Source: a virus
DNA length: 64,000 bases
Virus record (IMG/VR): IMGVR_UViG_3300008108_000169
Coordinates: 23,500 to 87,499 of that record
Direction: 5' to 3' (one strand)
Part shown: one piece after another, positions 40,581-48,460 of the stretch
How the letters are laid out: every line of letters begins with the position of its first letter
Position numbering within the stretch: the stretch's first letter is position 1
The notes under the pieces: generated by a model
What the model was told of the DNA's origin: nothing
Seen by the model: the letters and a program-made list of their open reading frames with translations, nothing else
The model's database searches: none
Position numbers and translations under genes: made by a program

Positions 40581-41783
40581 ATGATAAACAAAGAACCTTT
40601 CAAAAAACTACTACAAGATCTAAAAGATTCAGGAAAATATCGTGTTTTTAACGATATTGTACGAGAAGCTGGTAAATTTCCTACAGCTATTTGGTATGGA
40701 CCCTATGCTATTAAAAATATAGTTAACTGGTGCTCGAATGATTATCTAGGCATGGGACAGCACAAAGTTGTTATTGATGCTATGCACACAGCATTAGATC
40801 ATACTGGGACAGGATCAGGCGGAACTCGTAACATCGGAGGAACTAGTCATTATCATGTAGCTTTGGAACATGAACTAGCAACATTACATAAGAAAGAACG
40901 TGCCTTGCTGTTCAGTAGTGCTTACGTTGCAAATGAATGGACACTGATCGCATTGAGCAAGATCGTACCCAATATTGAGTTTATCAGCGATAGTAAGAAT
41001 CATAATAGTTTGATAGTCGGAATACAACATAGTAAAGCTAAGAAAGTAGTCTTTAAACATAACGACTTAGAAGATCTAGAACAAAAACTTAAAATTAGTT
41101 TTGCACAAGGCAATACTCCTTGCATAGTATTTGAAAGTGTTTATAGCATGGATGGAGATGTTAGTCCTATCAAAGAAATATGTCGCCTAGCTAAAAAATA
41201 CAAAGCAATCACTTATATCGACGAAGTACACGCAGTAGGACTCTACGGAAATCGCGGAGGAGGCAAAGTAGAAGAATTAGGCCTAGAAGATCAAATTGAT
41301 ATTATCAACGGAACATTGGGTAAAGCATTTGGTGTTCAGGGCGGATACATCGCAGCCGATAGTGATATCGTTGATGCTATCCGTTCAGTGGCTGCTGGCT
41401 TCATCTTTACAACATCGATGAGTCCTGTAAGTTGTGCCGGTGCTCTGGCCGCAATCAAGTGGTTGAAGGAGCATAACGAAATACGCGAAAAGCACCAAGA
41501 ACGTGCTCGTAAATTAAAGTATCGATTGAACAAAGCAGGTATTACAGTTATGGAGTGTTCAACTACACACATTGTTCCTGTACTAGTAGGTGAGGCTAAG
41601 AAATGTAAAAAGATCAGTGATTACCTATTAGCTGAACACGGTATCTATGTACAGCCAATTAATTACCCAACTGTCGATGTAGGCACAGAACGACTACGCT
41701 TTGCTCCTACACCATACCATGATGACGGTATGATCGAAGATCTAGTTGATGCTCTTAAACAAGCATTTGAGCAATTTGAGTAA
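40581..41783 (+). CDS. hemA: 5-aminolevulinate synthase (ALAS)
   Basis: 400 aa, the usual ALAS length. [35 protein letters not shown], Asp214 in [12 protein letters not shown] and the PLP lysine Lys248 in [17 protein letters not shown] are all in place. It condenses glycine and succinyl-CoA, the first step of C4 heme synthesis in alphaproteobacteria. 2-amino-3-ketobutyrate CoA ligase is a close relative, but the GTRNIGG stretch and length favour ALAS. It is a lone plus-strand gene, so possibly a separate acquisition. No SD is visible. It pairs functionally with ho1/pcyX at 10.4-11.6 kb. Confidence 0.92.
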   Translation: MINKEPFKKLLQDLKDSGKYRVFNDIVREAGKFPTAIWYGPYAIKNIVNWCSNDYLGMGQHKVVIDAMHTALDHTGTGSGGTRNIGGTSHYHVALEHELATLHKKERALLFSSAYVANEWTLIALSKIVPNIEFISDSKNHNSLIVGIQHSKAKKVVFKHNDLEDLEQKLKISFAQGNTPCIVFESVYSMDGDVSPIKEICRLAKKYKAITYIDEVHAVGLYGNRGGGKVEELGLEDQIDIINGTLGKAFGVQGGYIAADSDIVDAIRSVAAGFIFTTSMSPVSCAGALAAIKWLKEHNEIREKHQERARKLKYRLNKAGITVMECSTTHIVPVLVGEAKKCKKISDYLLAEHGIYVQPINYPTVDVGTERLRFAPTPYHDDGMIEDLVDALKQAFEQFE

Positions 41784-41991
41784 CACCAAAAACTAGCATA
41801 GAGCGAGCTTCGGCATTAGTTGCTTCTTCGTTTAACTTATCTGTATTAACCAAATCTTGTAACAAAGCACGAGCTTCGTCTGCTGATATTTCACCGTTGC
41901 GGTTAGCTTCGGCAATCTGTAGTGCCATCTGGGCACGAGTCTCAGCCCAAGGTAAACCACATCCTGCTAGTTGTAATAGACTATCTGACAT
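41755..41991 (-). CDS. Conserved hypothetical protein (78 aa)
   Basis: Mostly helical: [53 protein letters not shown]. The NGEISADEA region looks EF-hand-like but incomplete. It begins right after the lipoprotein stop, and its 3' end overlaps the ALAS 3' end by 29 nt in convergent orientation. Confidence 0.7.
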   Translation of the reverse strand: MSDSLLQLAGCGLPWAETRAQMALQIAEANRNGEISADEARALLQDLVNTDKLNEEATNAEARSMLVFGVTQIAQMLV

Positions 41992-42375
41992 TTAGAATCT
42001 CCCCTGTACTGTATGAGCAATCATATCAGCCTGTTGAATTAATATCTTCTTTTTGATTTCGCAATAGGTAGGACTTACTGGACCTTTGGCTGTACGATCT
42101 ACCATTTCTTTTACAGAGTCCTGCATCTTGCCTACAGGTACAATTACGTCGCGTGTTGGTTTGCTCTTTGCGTAGATTTCAAACCATTCGATCTTTTGTG
42201 CTAGGTCTCTTGACTGTTGTGCAATATCGCCTTTGCAGTCAAAGTTACGAGTTGTCTGTTGTATTGTTGTAATGCTATGGCTTTGGTTGGCATCCCATTT
42301 AACCGGGATCCATTGTTGAATTGTTGAACAACCGGTTAGCCCAACAAATGCTAATGCTAGTATTATATTTTTCAT
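41992..42375 (-). CDS. Lipoprotein (127 aa)
   Basis: Signal with lipobox LTGC (MKNIILALAFVGLTGCSTIQ), then a mature domain with two Cys (FDCKGD, TYCEIKK). Similar lipoproteins recur in marine T4-like phages. A spanin-like or envelope role is possible but unsupported. Confidence 0.75.
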   Translation of the reverse strand: MKNIILALAFVGLTGCSTIQQWIPVKWDANQSHSITTIQQTTRNFDCKGDIAQQSRDLAQKIEWFEIYAKSKPTRDVIVPVGKMQDSVKEMVDRTAKGPVSPTYCEIKKKILIQQADMIAHTVQGRF

Positions 42376-42383
42376 GACTATCC

Positions 42384-42788
42384 TTATGTAATAGGGCCGC
42401 CTTCGATCCAGGCATCACATGTCCGTTTAGCGGCACATTTAAATTTTAAAAACTTACAGTAGCCTAACTGCCCTGCATCTACTGTATCGTGTGGATTTGA
42501 ACCGGGCTCACTGCCTATACCTGTTGCTATACAATCCTGCATTTTTTCTGATATATCAAATGCTCCGCAGTTACCACAACGATTATTTTTAACTGATTCT
42601 ATATCTTTAGTGTTCCACTTATCTGCTAGTTTTTGCCAATATTCATCATTTGGCTCGTTAGGATTTAGTGGGCCGTAATGATACTCGTTTATAGCCTTTT
42701 GTCTATTCTTTAGATTAAGATCGATATCTTGGGTAGCTGGTGGACACCCCTTCTCTAGTGCCTCAACGACATTGATATAATTTCTCAT
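42384..42788 (-). CDS. Cysteine-rich protein with capsid-targeting-like N-terminus (134 aa)
   Basis: MRNYINVVEALEKGCPPATQ at the start. The C-terminal half has ordered cysteines: NRCGNCGAFDIS, MQDC, GYCKFLKFKC, RTCDAW. The spacing suggests a Zn or Fe-S site (HiPIP-like patterns are known in phage proteins). Coupled by ATGA to the HAD gene. Possibly packaged. Confidence 0.72.
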   Translation of the reverse strand: MRNYINVVEALEKGCPPATQDIDLNLKNRQKAINEYHYGPLNPNEPNDEYWQKLADKWNTKDIESVKNNRCGNCGAFDISEKMQDCIATGIGSEPGSNPHDTVDAGQLGYCKFLKFKCAAKRTCDAWIEGGPIT

Positions 42789-43912
42789 TTCTTTTTTGCC
42801 CTTCCGGCTTTCATGTTAGCTAACCAATGTGCTAGTTGTCCTTTACGTCCACCCTGCTTGGCAGTCTTACGTAGACTACTAATGCTAGCTTTAGTATTGA
42901 TACCATGGCGTTTAGCATCTCCTTTGTCTTGTGGATTGCGTCCATCTGCAAAGTTTTCATCTATGTCGTGTGTTGTTAGTCCTAGATCTTTTAGATACTT
43001 TAAGTATTCGTGTTCTAGTGGTTCACTGCCAAAAGCCATTACAGTCTGTGGAGGTCCTTTACCAAAATCATGTTTTCCTAGACCATCGAGATCGCTAATG
43101 TGCTGTCCTAACTTATACCAATCATATACATCGCTAACGTCGATCTTTACAGTACCTTTAGGCCAAGGTATTAAATCACCCTCTTCTATACTTTCGCCAC
43201 CTCCGTCTCCACCACCGCCATCTCCGCTGTAGCCTGAGTCATACCCGTACCAACCATATGGGCCTGGGCCGTATGCTCCGAAACGATACTTAGTCTTTTT
43301 CTTACGCCGTTTAGCTTCTTCGATATTCTGTGTTACACCACCAGGGCCAACATAGATAGCACGGAAATCTACTTGAGGATATTCTTTTTGTAGTTCCTTA
43401 AATACACGCAGATTGCTCATGCTATCATCATACAAGCGAACATGTCCATATTGTTTAGTGTCGAGGTATTTACGAACCCATACCGCTTTCTTGTAAGCTG
43501 GAGATTCATCTCCAGGTAAGTTACCTGCACGATGCACGTGAACACGGCTCATGTTTATGCCTAAATCTTTAAATGTCTGCAGAAACTCTTCTTTGTTGTC
43601 AAAGTCTGCACGGGCTGTCAGCATGATAACTTTGGCATTACCTGCATGATTAAGAATTGTTTTAAGTTTTCTAATCATCGGAACGATCGGCTTGCTTTCT
43701 TGGCGGAACTTTTCTGCATCTCTAAATTCGCCAAAGTCAAACTTTTCACCCGGTTGTAGTTGGTAGTTATTAAACTCTTGGTTAGTTAAATCACGTATGA
43801 CCTGCCCTTGTGCATTTAAAACTTTAATCTTTGCTGTCGTGTGAAGTAATGTATCATCTATATCAAAGATGATTAGATCTCGATTACCGGGAGTAAATTC
43901 ATTCGCTCTCAT
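42785..43912 (-). CDS. HAD-family phosphatase with targeting-like N-terminus and basic C-terminal domain
   Basis: About 375 aa from the ATG at 43912 (AGGTGG upstream). MRANEFTPGN, then LIIFDIDDTLLHTT (HAD motif I), KVIMLTARADF (II), KKAVWVRKYL (Lys) and VRLYDDSMSNL (IV). Residues about 205-240 form a Gly/Tyr/Asp linker, followed by PWPKGTVKIDVSDVYDWYKL and the tail ASISSLRKTAKQGGRKGQLA, HWLANMKAGRAKKK. That tail recurs in marine phage proteins and looks DNA-binding. Substrate unknown. Confidence 0.8.
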   Translation of the reverse strand: MRANEFTPGNRDLIIFDIDDTLLHTTAKIKVLNAQGQVIRDLTNQEFNNYQLQPGEKFDFGEFRDAEKFRQESKPIVPMIRKLKTILNHAGNAKVIMLTARADFDNKEEFLQTFKDLGINMSRVHVHRAGNLPGDESPAYKKAVWVRKYLDTKQYGHVRLYDDSMSNLRVFKELQKEYPQVDFRAIYVGPGGVTQNIEEAKRRKKKTKYRFGAYGPGPYGWYGYDSGYSGDGGGGDGGGESIEEGDLIPWPKGTVKIDVSDVYDWYKLGQHISDLDGLGKHDFGKGPPQTVMAFGSEPLEHEYLKYLKDLGLTTHDIDENFADGRNPQDKGDAKRHGINTKASISSLRKTAKQGGRKGQLAHWLANMKAGRAKKK

Positions 43913-43988
43913 AAGGTATTCCACCTAAGCCGCAACCAAAGCGGGCTATTGCCTCATACAGGGCTGTAAGGATTTCTTGGAAGGTCAT
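43899..43988 (-). CDS. Possible 29-aa coupled peptide
   Basis: ATG at 43988; product MTFQEILTALYEAIARFGCG and LGGIPYESE. It overlaps the previous small frame and the HAD start. Natural composition, but too short to be sure. Confidence 0.35.
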   Translation of the reverse strand: MTFQEILTALYEAIARFGCGLGGIPYESE

Positions 43989-44031
43989 AGCCGTCGTCCT
44001 CTGGATAAACTGGATAATCGTTTGGGTTCAT
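43954..44031 (-). CDS. Possible 25-aa coupled peptide
   Basis: TAATG overlap with the nuclease stop; product MNPNDYPVYPEDDGYDLPRN and PYSPV. Proline/Tyr-rich, likely translated by coupling. Confidence 0.4.
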   Translation of the reverse strand: MNPNDYPVYPEDDGYDLPRNPYSPV

Positions 44032-44477
44032 TAGTTACACCAACTTTGTTTTGCATCACCATAGTATTCACGAGCAAAGCCGTTAGCAATTAAAGCTGAA
44101 CGTAGGCTCTGTCCGTTGACTAAAATGTCCCCGAGAACACGACCACCAAATTTGTCCCATCCGTAGAGTGTAGCTTGAAATTTACCACCGCTGGCTGCGG
44201 CTTGGGCGATTGCATTTTTAGTAAAAGCAGATGCGGCTTCTCCTCGCTGTGCTTCGCTAGGGCATTGTGCTCTGTGTCCTTTTTCTGGAGTGTCAACTCC
44301 GTAAACTCTGACAGCAAGTTCTGGCTTAAGAGGTGCTGGTAAAAAGGGGGCGGCGATCACAACTGTATCGCCATCGCTCACTCGTAGAATTTGTGCGTCA
44401 TATGTAACACCTTTGGGTGCTTTTTGTGCTAGGGCTAGTGTTGGAACTAGTAATAATAAAGCCAGTAACTTTTTCAT
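44031..44477 (-). CDS. Secreted thermonuclease (SNase family)
   Basis: 148 aa with a signal peptide (MKKLLALLLLVPTLALA). The SNase core: VSDGDTVVIAAP, VRVYGVDTPEKG, GEAASAFT and YGWDKFGGRVLGDI carry the metal Asp, both catalytic Arg and Glu. It cuts DNA/RNA in the periplasm or outside the cell. An ATAAATA core (44503-44509) and CGGAG precede it. May degrade superinfecting or environmental DNA (inference). Confidence 0.88.
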   Translation of the reverse strand: MKKLLALLLLVPTLALAQKAPKGVTYDAQILRVSDGDTVVIAAPFLPAPLKPELAVRVYGVDTPEKGHRAQCPSEAQRGEAASAFTKNAIAQAAASGGKFQATLYGWDKFGGRVLGDILVNGQSLRSALIANGFAREYYGDAKQSWCN

Positions 44478-44502
44478 AGAATACTCCGTAATATTTACAG
44501 AG

Positions 44503-44509
44503 TATTTAT
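44503..44509 (-). promoter_or_regulatory. Late promoter core ATAAATA
   Basis: Minus-strand TAATAAATACTC, 25 nt before the secreted nuclease ATG. Confidence 0.5.
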
Positions 44510-44943
44510 TAGATATAATTGTTGAACCAACCTACTTTACGTCCTTCTGCGATACGACGATCGTGTTCTTCTACACTACTAGGATAACGCCAAGCCCATA
44601 CTGCAACACAGGCCATAAAGACTGCTGTACTGATTATACCAATAGGCTTTACTCCGCCTGTGTACATAAGCACAAGACTTAAACTCATCATGGCCAGCAT
44701 GAAATATTTCATTTTCTGGGGGAATACACGCTTTTCATTCCAGTTGGTTAGGAACGGCCCAAATAGTTTATGATTGTACAGCCAGGCATGCATCTTGGGT
44801 GAGCCTTTGGCAAAACAATAGGCGGCAAAAACCACAAAGGGACTGTAGGGTATGCCGGGTGTTACCACGCCGACATACGCCATACCTAGGCTACAAAAGC
44901 CTAGTATCTTCCAAAACCACTTTTTTAAATGAACTGTAACCAT
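44509..44943 (-). CDS. YbaN/DUF454-type inner membrane protein
   Basis: 144 aa. Two N-terminal and two C-terminal membrane helices; GVVTPGIPYSPFVVFAAYCF, AKGSPKMHAWLYNHKLFGPF is the DUF454 signature. Unknown function in bacteria. The start overlaps the HNH gene end by 19 nt. Confidence 0.82.
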   Translation of the reverse strand: MVTVHLKKWFWKILGFCSLGMAYVGVVTPGIPYSPFVVFAAYCFAKGSPKMHAWLYNHKLFGPFLTNWNEKRVFPQKMKYFMLAMMSLSLVLMYTGGVKPIGIISTAVFMACVAVWAWRYPSSVEEHDRRIAEGRKVGWFNNYI

Positions 44944-45437
44944 TCGTCAAACCTCACGTTGAAGCCTTGCTTCTTACGCTTATTTACAAGTTCAAAGTAG
45001 TCTGGCTTGTAAGGTTTGATTTTAGGCTTGTGGGTGTGGGTCTTGTCTGCCTTATCAGCATTACATGGGCCACATGCAGTCACACAGTTTTCCCAGACGG
45101 TTTTACCACCCTTTGAAATAGGGTGTACATGGTCTAGGGTAGATTCTTTACGTTCTACTCCTGTACCGCAGTATTGGCAAGTTCCTTCGTCGCGTAGGTA
45201 CACATTGCCGCGACTGAAGCGGACAGCATTTTTTGGCTTCATGTAGTCTCTAAGCATGATAACGCTAGGAACAGGTGTTTCCCAACGTGCAGATCTCACG
45301 ATCCAATTGTCATGCCAAGACAGTACATCGGCCTTATCAAGGACCATGTATTTGATGGCTTCTTGCCAATCAATAGTGCTCAACGGTAGGTAGCTGACTG
45401 GTAATCCGTCAGCATTCAGAACTAGGGTGTCTGACAT
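44925..45437 (-). CDS. HNH endonuclease
   Basis: 170 aa. CQYCGTGVERKESTLDHVHP, ISKGGKTVWENCVTACGPCN holds two CxxC zinc pairs around the DHV...N HNH core. The N-terminal VLNADGLPVSYLPLSTIDW is typical of phage/bacterial HNH proteins of the McrA/RecE-like type. A free-standing homing nuclease or a packaging/restriction role is possible. Sigma70-like promoter at 45485-45513. Confidence 0.88.
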   Translation of the reverse strand: MSDTLVLNADGLPVSYLPLSTIDWQEAIKYMVLDKADVLSWHDNWIVRSARWETPVPSVIMLRDYMKPKNAVRFSRGNVYLRDEGTCQYCGTGVERKESTLDHVHPISKGGKTVWENCVTACGPCNADKADKTHTHKPKIKPYKPDYFELVNKRKKQGFNVRFDEWLQFI

Positions 45438-45484
45438 TTTACTTCCTTCTTAGTTGTGTTACAGACCCAACCGAACGAGCTTAA

Positions 45485-45513
45485 ATTATAAGCTCATATT
45501 GTACTTATGTCAA
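45485..45513 (-). promoter_or_regulatory. Sigma70-like promoter of the HNH gene
   Basis: Minus strand: TTGACA (45508-45513), 17-bp spacer, TATAAT (45485-45490); perfect consensus hexamers. Confidence 0.9.
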
Positions 45514-45518
45514 CTCTT

Positions 45519-46070
45519 TTATGCTAGTATTTTTTGGGCGAATTCTAATCCGGAACGGTCAAGGGCGTTGCACCATTGATCCTTATTGTCCGATCCGAAA
45601 ACCAATTCTTCGTCTGCACTAGCCAAGCACCAACTAGTTTCTTTATTCCAGGGCGGATCACCTTTGATTTCGCCTGCCAGTTGCCCATGCGCCCAACCAC
45701 ACATACCGAGAAACATACGCCAACGTTCGGGCTCATCTCCGTTAGCAATTCTAGGTAATATATCATCAGCAGAGCTTATGCTGAAGTGATCGTTAACACG
45801 CATGGTATTTTTACATTCCCAATCGCTGGTGTGTAATAGGCTTAGACTTTTTACGTTAACCGGGCCACCTAGATAAATGAATCCCGGACGATCTAGTGGA
45901 AATCCTAATTGGTCTCCAAACTCTTTTACGCTCATCTGGCTACGTTTGTTTAGTACTAAACCGACACTACCATGATTATGGTTTTCAGTAATCATAACTA
46001 CTGTCTTGTACCAGAAGCTGCCTTTGACCGCAGGCGGCGCGATGATAAGATTTCCAACTAATGTGTTCAT
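45519..46070 (-). CDS. AlgH/YqgE (DUF179) family protein
   Basis: About 183 aa from the ATG at 46070 (MNTLVGNLIIAPPAVKGSFW). FWYKTVVMITENHNHGSVGL, VLNKRSQMSV and FIYLGGPVN, MFLGMCGWAHGQLAGEIK follow the AlgH core. Bacterial members have unclear roles (transcription or stress). The longer upstream frame overlaps the hydrolase gene and is not used here. Confidence 0.88.
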   Translation of the reverse strand: MNTLVGNLIIAPPAVKGSFWYKTVVMITENHNHGSVGLVLNKRSQMSVKEFGDQLGFPLDRPGFIYLGGPVNVKSLSLLHTSDWECKNTMRVNDHFSISSADDILPRIANGDEPERWRMFLGMCGWAHGQLAGEIKGDPPWNKETSWCLASADEELVFGSDNKDQWCNALDRSGLEFAQKILA

Positions 46071-46083
46071 GCAATATTTACAT

Positions 46084-47493
46084 TTATGCGCGAGCTTGGA
46101 TCGCTCTTCTGACATCGCCTGCTGTGAGTATTCCATCCTTGGTAACATCTAACCCGTCGTTCCAGTCGTAGACTGCACTTCCTCTTTTAGCAATGACGTA
46201 ACTGTTAGGTTTTCCTACACCTGCAGGCCAGAACACTGAAAGATAAAGATCGCCTAACTTCATTCCTGGTTGTACACCTCGCATGACAAAATACTTGTAG
46301 ACATAATCTAGCTGTTCAACTGCTGACATTTTCTTTAGTTCATCAACTGTTGTCCCAAGAGATCGTGCTGTGTCTGGCATAAACTGAATTAATCCAGTAG
46401 CCTTAGACTTTTTGTTTTGTATTGTATGATCAAGGCCAGATTCTAACCTCATGATAGCAATTAGATCTGATTTAGCTACTCCTAACTTATCGGCAATCTT
46501 TTGTAGTTTGTTATTAAAGTCTGGATCCTGTATTGTTGTAGTGTCAATCTTACGTTTCTCAAACGATCCTCTAGCTGGTTTAACTTCTGCATCTGTACTC
46601 TTAGTTAGGCCTTTGAATAGCTCAGGTTTAGATTTGATTATTGCATTTAACTTCGCGACAGTTTCTGGTCCTGGATCTCCGTCAACACTAAGTCCATTGT
46701 CTCGTTGGAACAGCATTACTGCCGCAGATGTTTCTCTTCCTCTAATACCGTCGACGCCGTGTGTTGGTAACTTATAGCCTAGAGCCAATAATGCTTTTTG
46801 TACGTCTGCTACTGCTGGCTCTCGTCGAGTCTTAGGAACATCAATTATAAACGATCCAGGTGTGGTGGGCTGTACAGGCTTACCGCTTTGATCCGGCTTT
46901 GCTGGTGTTGTGCTAGCGGACCTACCTGCTAATGATATAGCTTCTTGGGCCGCGGATTTGTAAGCCCCTGGAGTGCCATGTATTCCATCTGAAGAAAGAC
47001 CTTTGCCATCTAGGTCAACAACAGGAACACCTACAGCAGATTTAATTGCCTGTCTAACTTCTTCTTGGTAATCACCTGAATAATACTTGGCCAATCCTGG
47101 AGCTCTCGCCTGGCCGTTTGGAAATAAAATAAACACTACAGTATGTCCTGCAGCCTTGGCAGCATCAACTACTCGTCTTACGTTGCTGGCAATCGTAGCT
47201 GGGGGTACTAAGGGTCTTTTACCTTTAGAATCCATATGTGCTCTTGCACTGTTAGCAGTATCGTTGGCACCTTGGCTAATTAAAACTATTTGATTTTTTG
47301 GAATAGTTTCAATACCTACTGGGCCACCGTTCTTTGTATGGCGCCCATTAAAATTATTTTGGTGTGTCGATGGAACTCCACCGTTGGCTCTATTAATAAC
47401 ACCTTTCTGATAGGCCAATCCTTCAGCATGACTATCGCCCACTGAATAGACTTTTCTTTCTTCTTCAAATAGTTTAAATTCTGCGTATCTCAT
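46084..47493 (-). CDS. Multidomain virion hydrolase: SGNH hydrolase, peptidoglycan-binding and lytic transglycosylase
   Basis: 469 aa. MRYAEFKLFEEE is a capsid-targeting-like start. About 14-190 is an SGNH hydrolase (VYSVGDSHAEGL, LISQGANDTANS, SSDGIHGTPGAY). About 215-285 is a PG_binding_1 repeat (ADVQKALLALGYKLPTHGVD, GIRGRETSAAVMLFQRDNGL). About 325-440 is a soluble lytic transglycosylase (IAIMRLESGLDHTI, KATGLIQFMPDTARSLGTT). The end has an EF-hand-like loop (DVTKDGILTAGDV). It could deacetylate and cleave peptidoglycan during DNA entry. Confidence 0.85.
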   Translation of the reverse strand: MRYAEFKLFEEERKVYSVGDSHAEGLAYQKGVINRANGGVPSTHQNNFNGRHTKNGGPVGIETIPKNQIVLISQGANDTANSARAHMDSKGKRPLVPPATIASNVRRVVDAAKAAGHTVVFILFPNGQARAPGLAKYYSGDYQEEVRQAIKSAVGVPVVDLDGKGLSSDGIHGTPGAYKSAAQEAISLAGRSASTTPAKPDQSGKPVQPTTPGSFIIDVPKTRREPAVADVQKALLALGYKLPTHGVDGIRGRETSAAVMLFQRDNGLSVDGDPGPETVAKLNAIIKSKPELFKGLTKSTDAEVKPARGSFEKRKIDTTTIQDPDFNNKLQKIADKLGVAKSDLIAIMRLESGLDHTIQNKKSKATGLIQFMPDTARSLGTTVDELKKMSAVEQLDYVYKYFVMRGVQPGMKLGDLYLSVFWPAGVGKPNSYVIAKRGSAVYDWNDGLDVTKDGILTAGDVRRAIQARA

Positions 47494-47494
47494 A

Positions 47495-48097
47495 TTATTC
47501 TGCTATTGGGTTAACTTGTTGACCGCTTGCATATTTTTCCCAATGCAAGTGAGGGCCTGAACTAAAACCAGTGCTGCCAACTGCACCTACTGTTTGTCCT
47601 TTTTTCACTTCATCACCTTGTCTTACTGATATCTTTGATAGATGCATAAATCTATGTTTCACGCCGCTGGCTGTAATTAGTTCGACTAGATTGCCTGCTG
47701 AGCCTGCCATACCAGCAAATTGTATCTTGCCATCATCAGGTGCGATAACTGGAGTTCCTGTAGGTGCTCCGATATCAACACCCGGGTGTTTAACTTTATT
47801 TCCTTTAGGGCCAGTTACAGTTCTACCATAGTGTCCTGTGATCGTGCCCTTGGTTGGCATGATTTCACCTGAGGAAGTTGTTGGAGATCTAGGTTGTGTG
47901 TTTGTTCTGGGAGCAGGTGCTGAGCCTGGCGACTGTCCGCTTAGATATTTGTCTACAGCGGCCTTAGTGTAAGGTCCCATTATTCCGTCATCTTTAGTAG
48001 GACCTAGATCATAACCTTTGGATATCAAATATCGTTGCATTTGTTTCACGATTGGACTAAAAACACCTTCGAGTAATTTAAATTCTGAGTAACGCAT
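47495..48097 (-). CDS. M23 peptidase with peptidoglycan-binding domain and targeting-like N-terminus
   Basis: About 200 aa from the ATG at 48097 (GGAG upstream). MRYSEFKLLEG is nearly identical in pattern to the start of the neighbouring transglycosylase. Then a PG_binding_1 repeat (MQRYLISKGYDLGPTKDDGI), a Pro/Ser linker, and an M23 domain: HPGVDIGAPTGTPVIAPDDG, HRFMHLSKISVRQGDEVKKG, SSGPHLHWE (His-x-His). It cuts peptide cross-links. The pair forms a two-enzyme wall-opening module. Confidence 0.87.
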   Translation of the reverse strand: MRYSEFKLLEGVFSPIVKQMQRYLISKGYDLGPTKDDGIMGPYTKAAVDKYLSGQSPGSAPAPRTNTQPRSPTTSSGEIMPTKGTITGHYGRTVTGPKGNKVKHPGVDIGAPTGTPVIAPDDGKIQFAGMAGSAGNLVELITASGVKHRFMHLSKISVRQGDEVKKGQTVGAVGSTGFSSGPHLHWEKYASGQQVNPIAE

Positions 48098-48099
48098 CG

Positions 48100-48441
48100 T
48101 TAACTCCAATCGGGCAAAGGCCCGCCGTACTTGTGGCCTTTGATCTTATGTCCGCCTACCTTAACACGGCTCTTGGGACTTTTACCAAGTTTATGACTCT
48201 TTTCGCCATCACGAGCACGTAGACCTTGACTCTTACAGCTGGACAGTTGGCTAGCACCTAATTCGTCGTCGGGCTTAGAACTTAGGCATAGTTTACGACT
48301 AGCCTTTCCTGCTTCGTCTACATCAACTGATTTGTATTGAGGCACTGGTTCGTGCCCGCGGCTAGGACGGCTACCAGATCTTGCTGGGCGTTTAGGGTTT
48401 ATACCTATAGGGTCTTCGACTATAAATTCTTTTGCTCGCAT
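48100..48441 (-). CDS. Basic small protein with capsid-targeting-like N-terminus (113 aa)
   Basis: MRAKEFIVEDPIGINPKRPA is the clearest targeting-type start here (Glu9 junction). The rest is rich in Ser, Lys, Arg and Gly (RSGSRPSRGHEPVPQ, SHKLGKSPKSRVKVGGHKIK), with three Cys. Likely a DNA-binding internal head protein. The ATAAATA core at 48449-48455 is 7 nt upstream, so the message could be leaderless. Confidence 0.72.
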   Translation of the reverse strand: MRAKEFIVEDPIGINPKRPARSGSRPSRGHEPVPQYKSVDVDEAGKASRKLCLSSKPDDELGASQLSSCKSQGLRARDGEKSHKLGKSPKSRVKVGGHKIKGHKYGGPLPDWS

Positions 48442-48448
48442 AGTTATG

Positions 48449-48455
48449 TATTTAT
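48449..48455 (-). promoter_or_regulatory. Late promoter core ATAAATA, nearly leaderless
   Basis: Minus-strand CAATAAATACATAACTATG: 7 nt separate the core from the ATG. Confidence 0.45.
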
Positions 48456-48460
48456 TGTTC

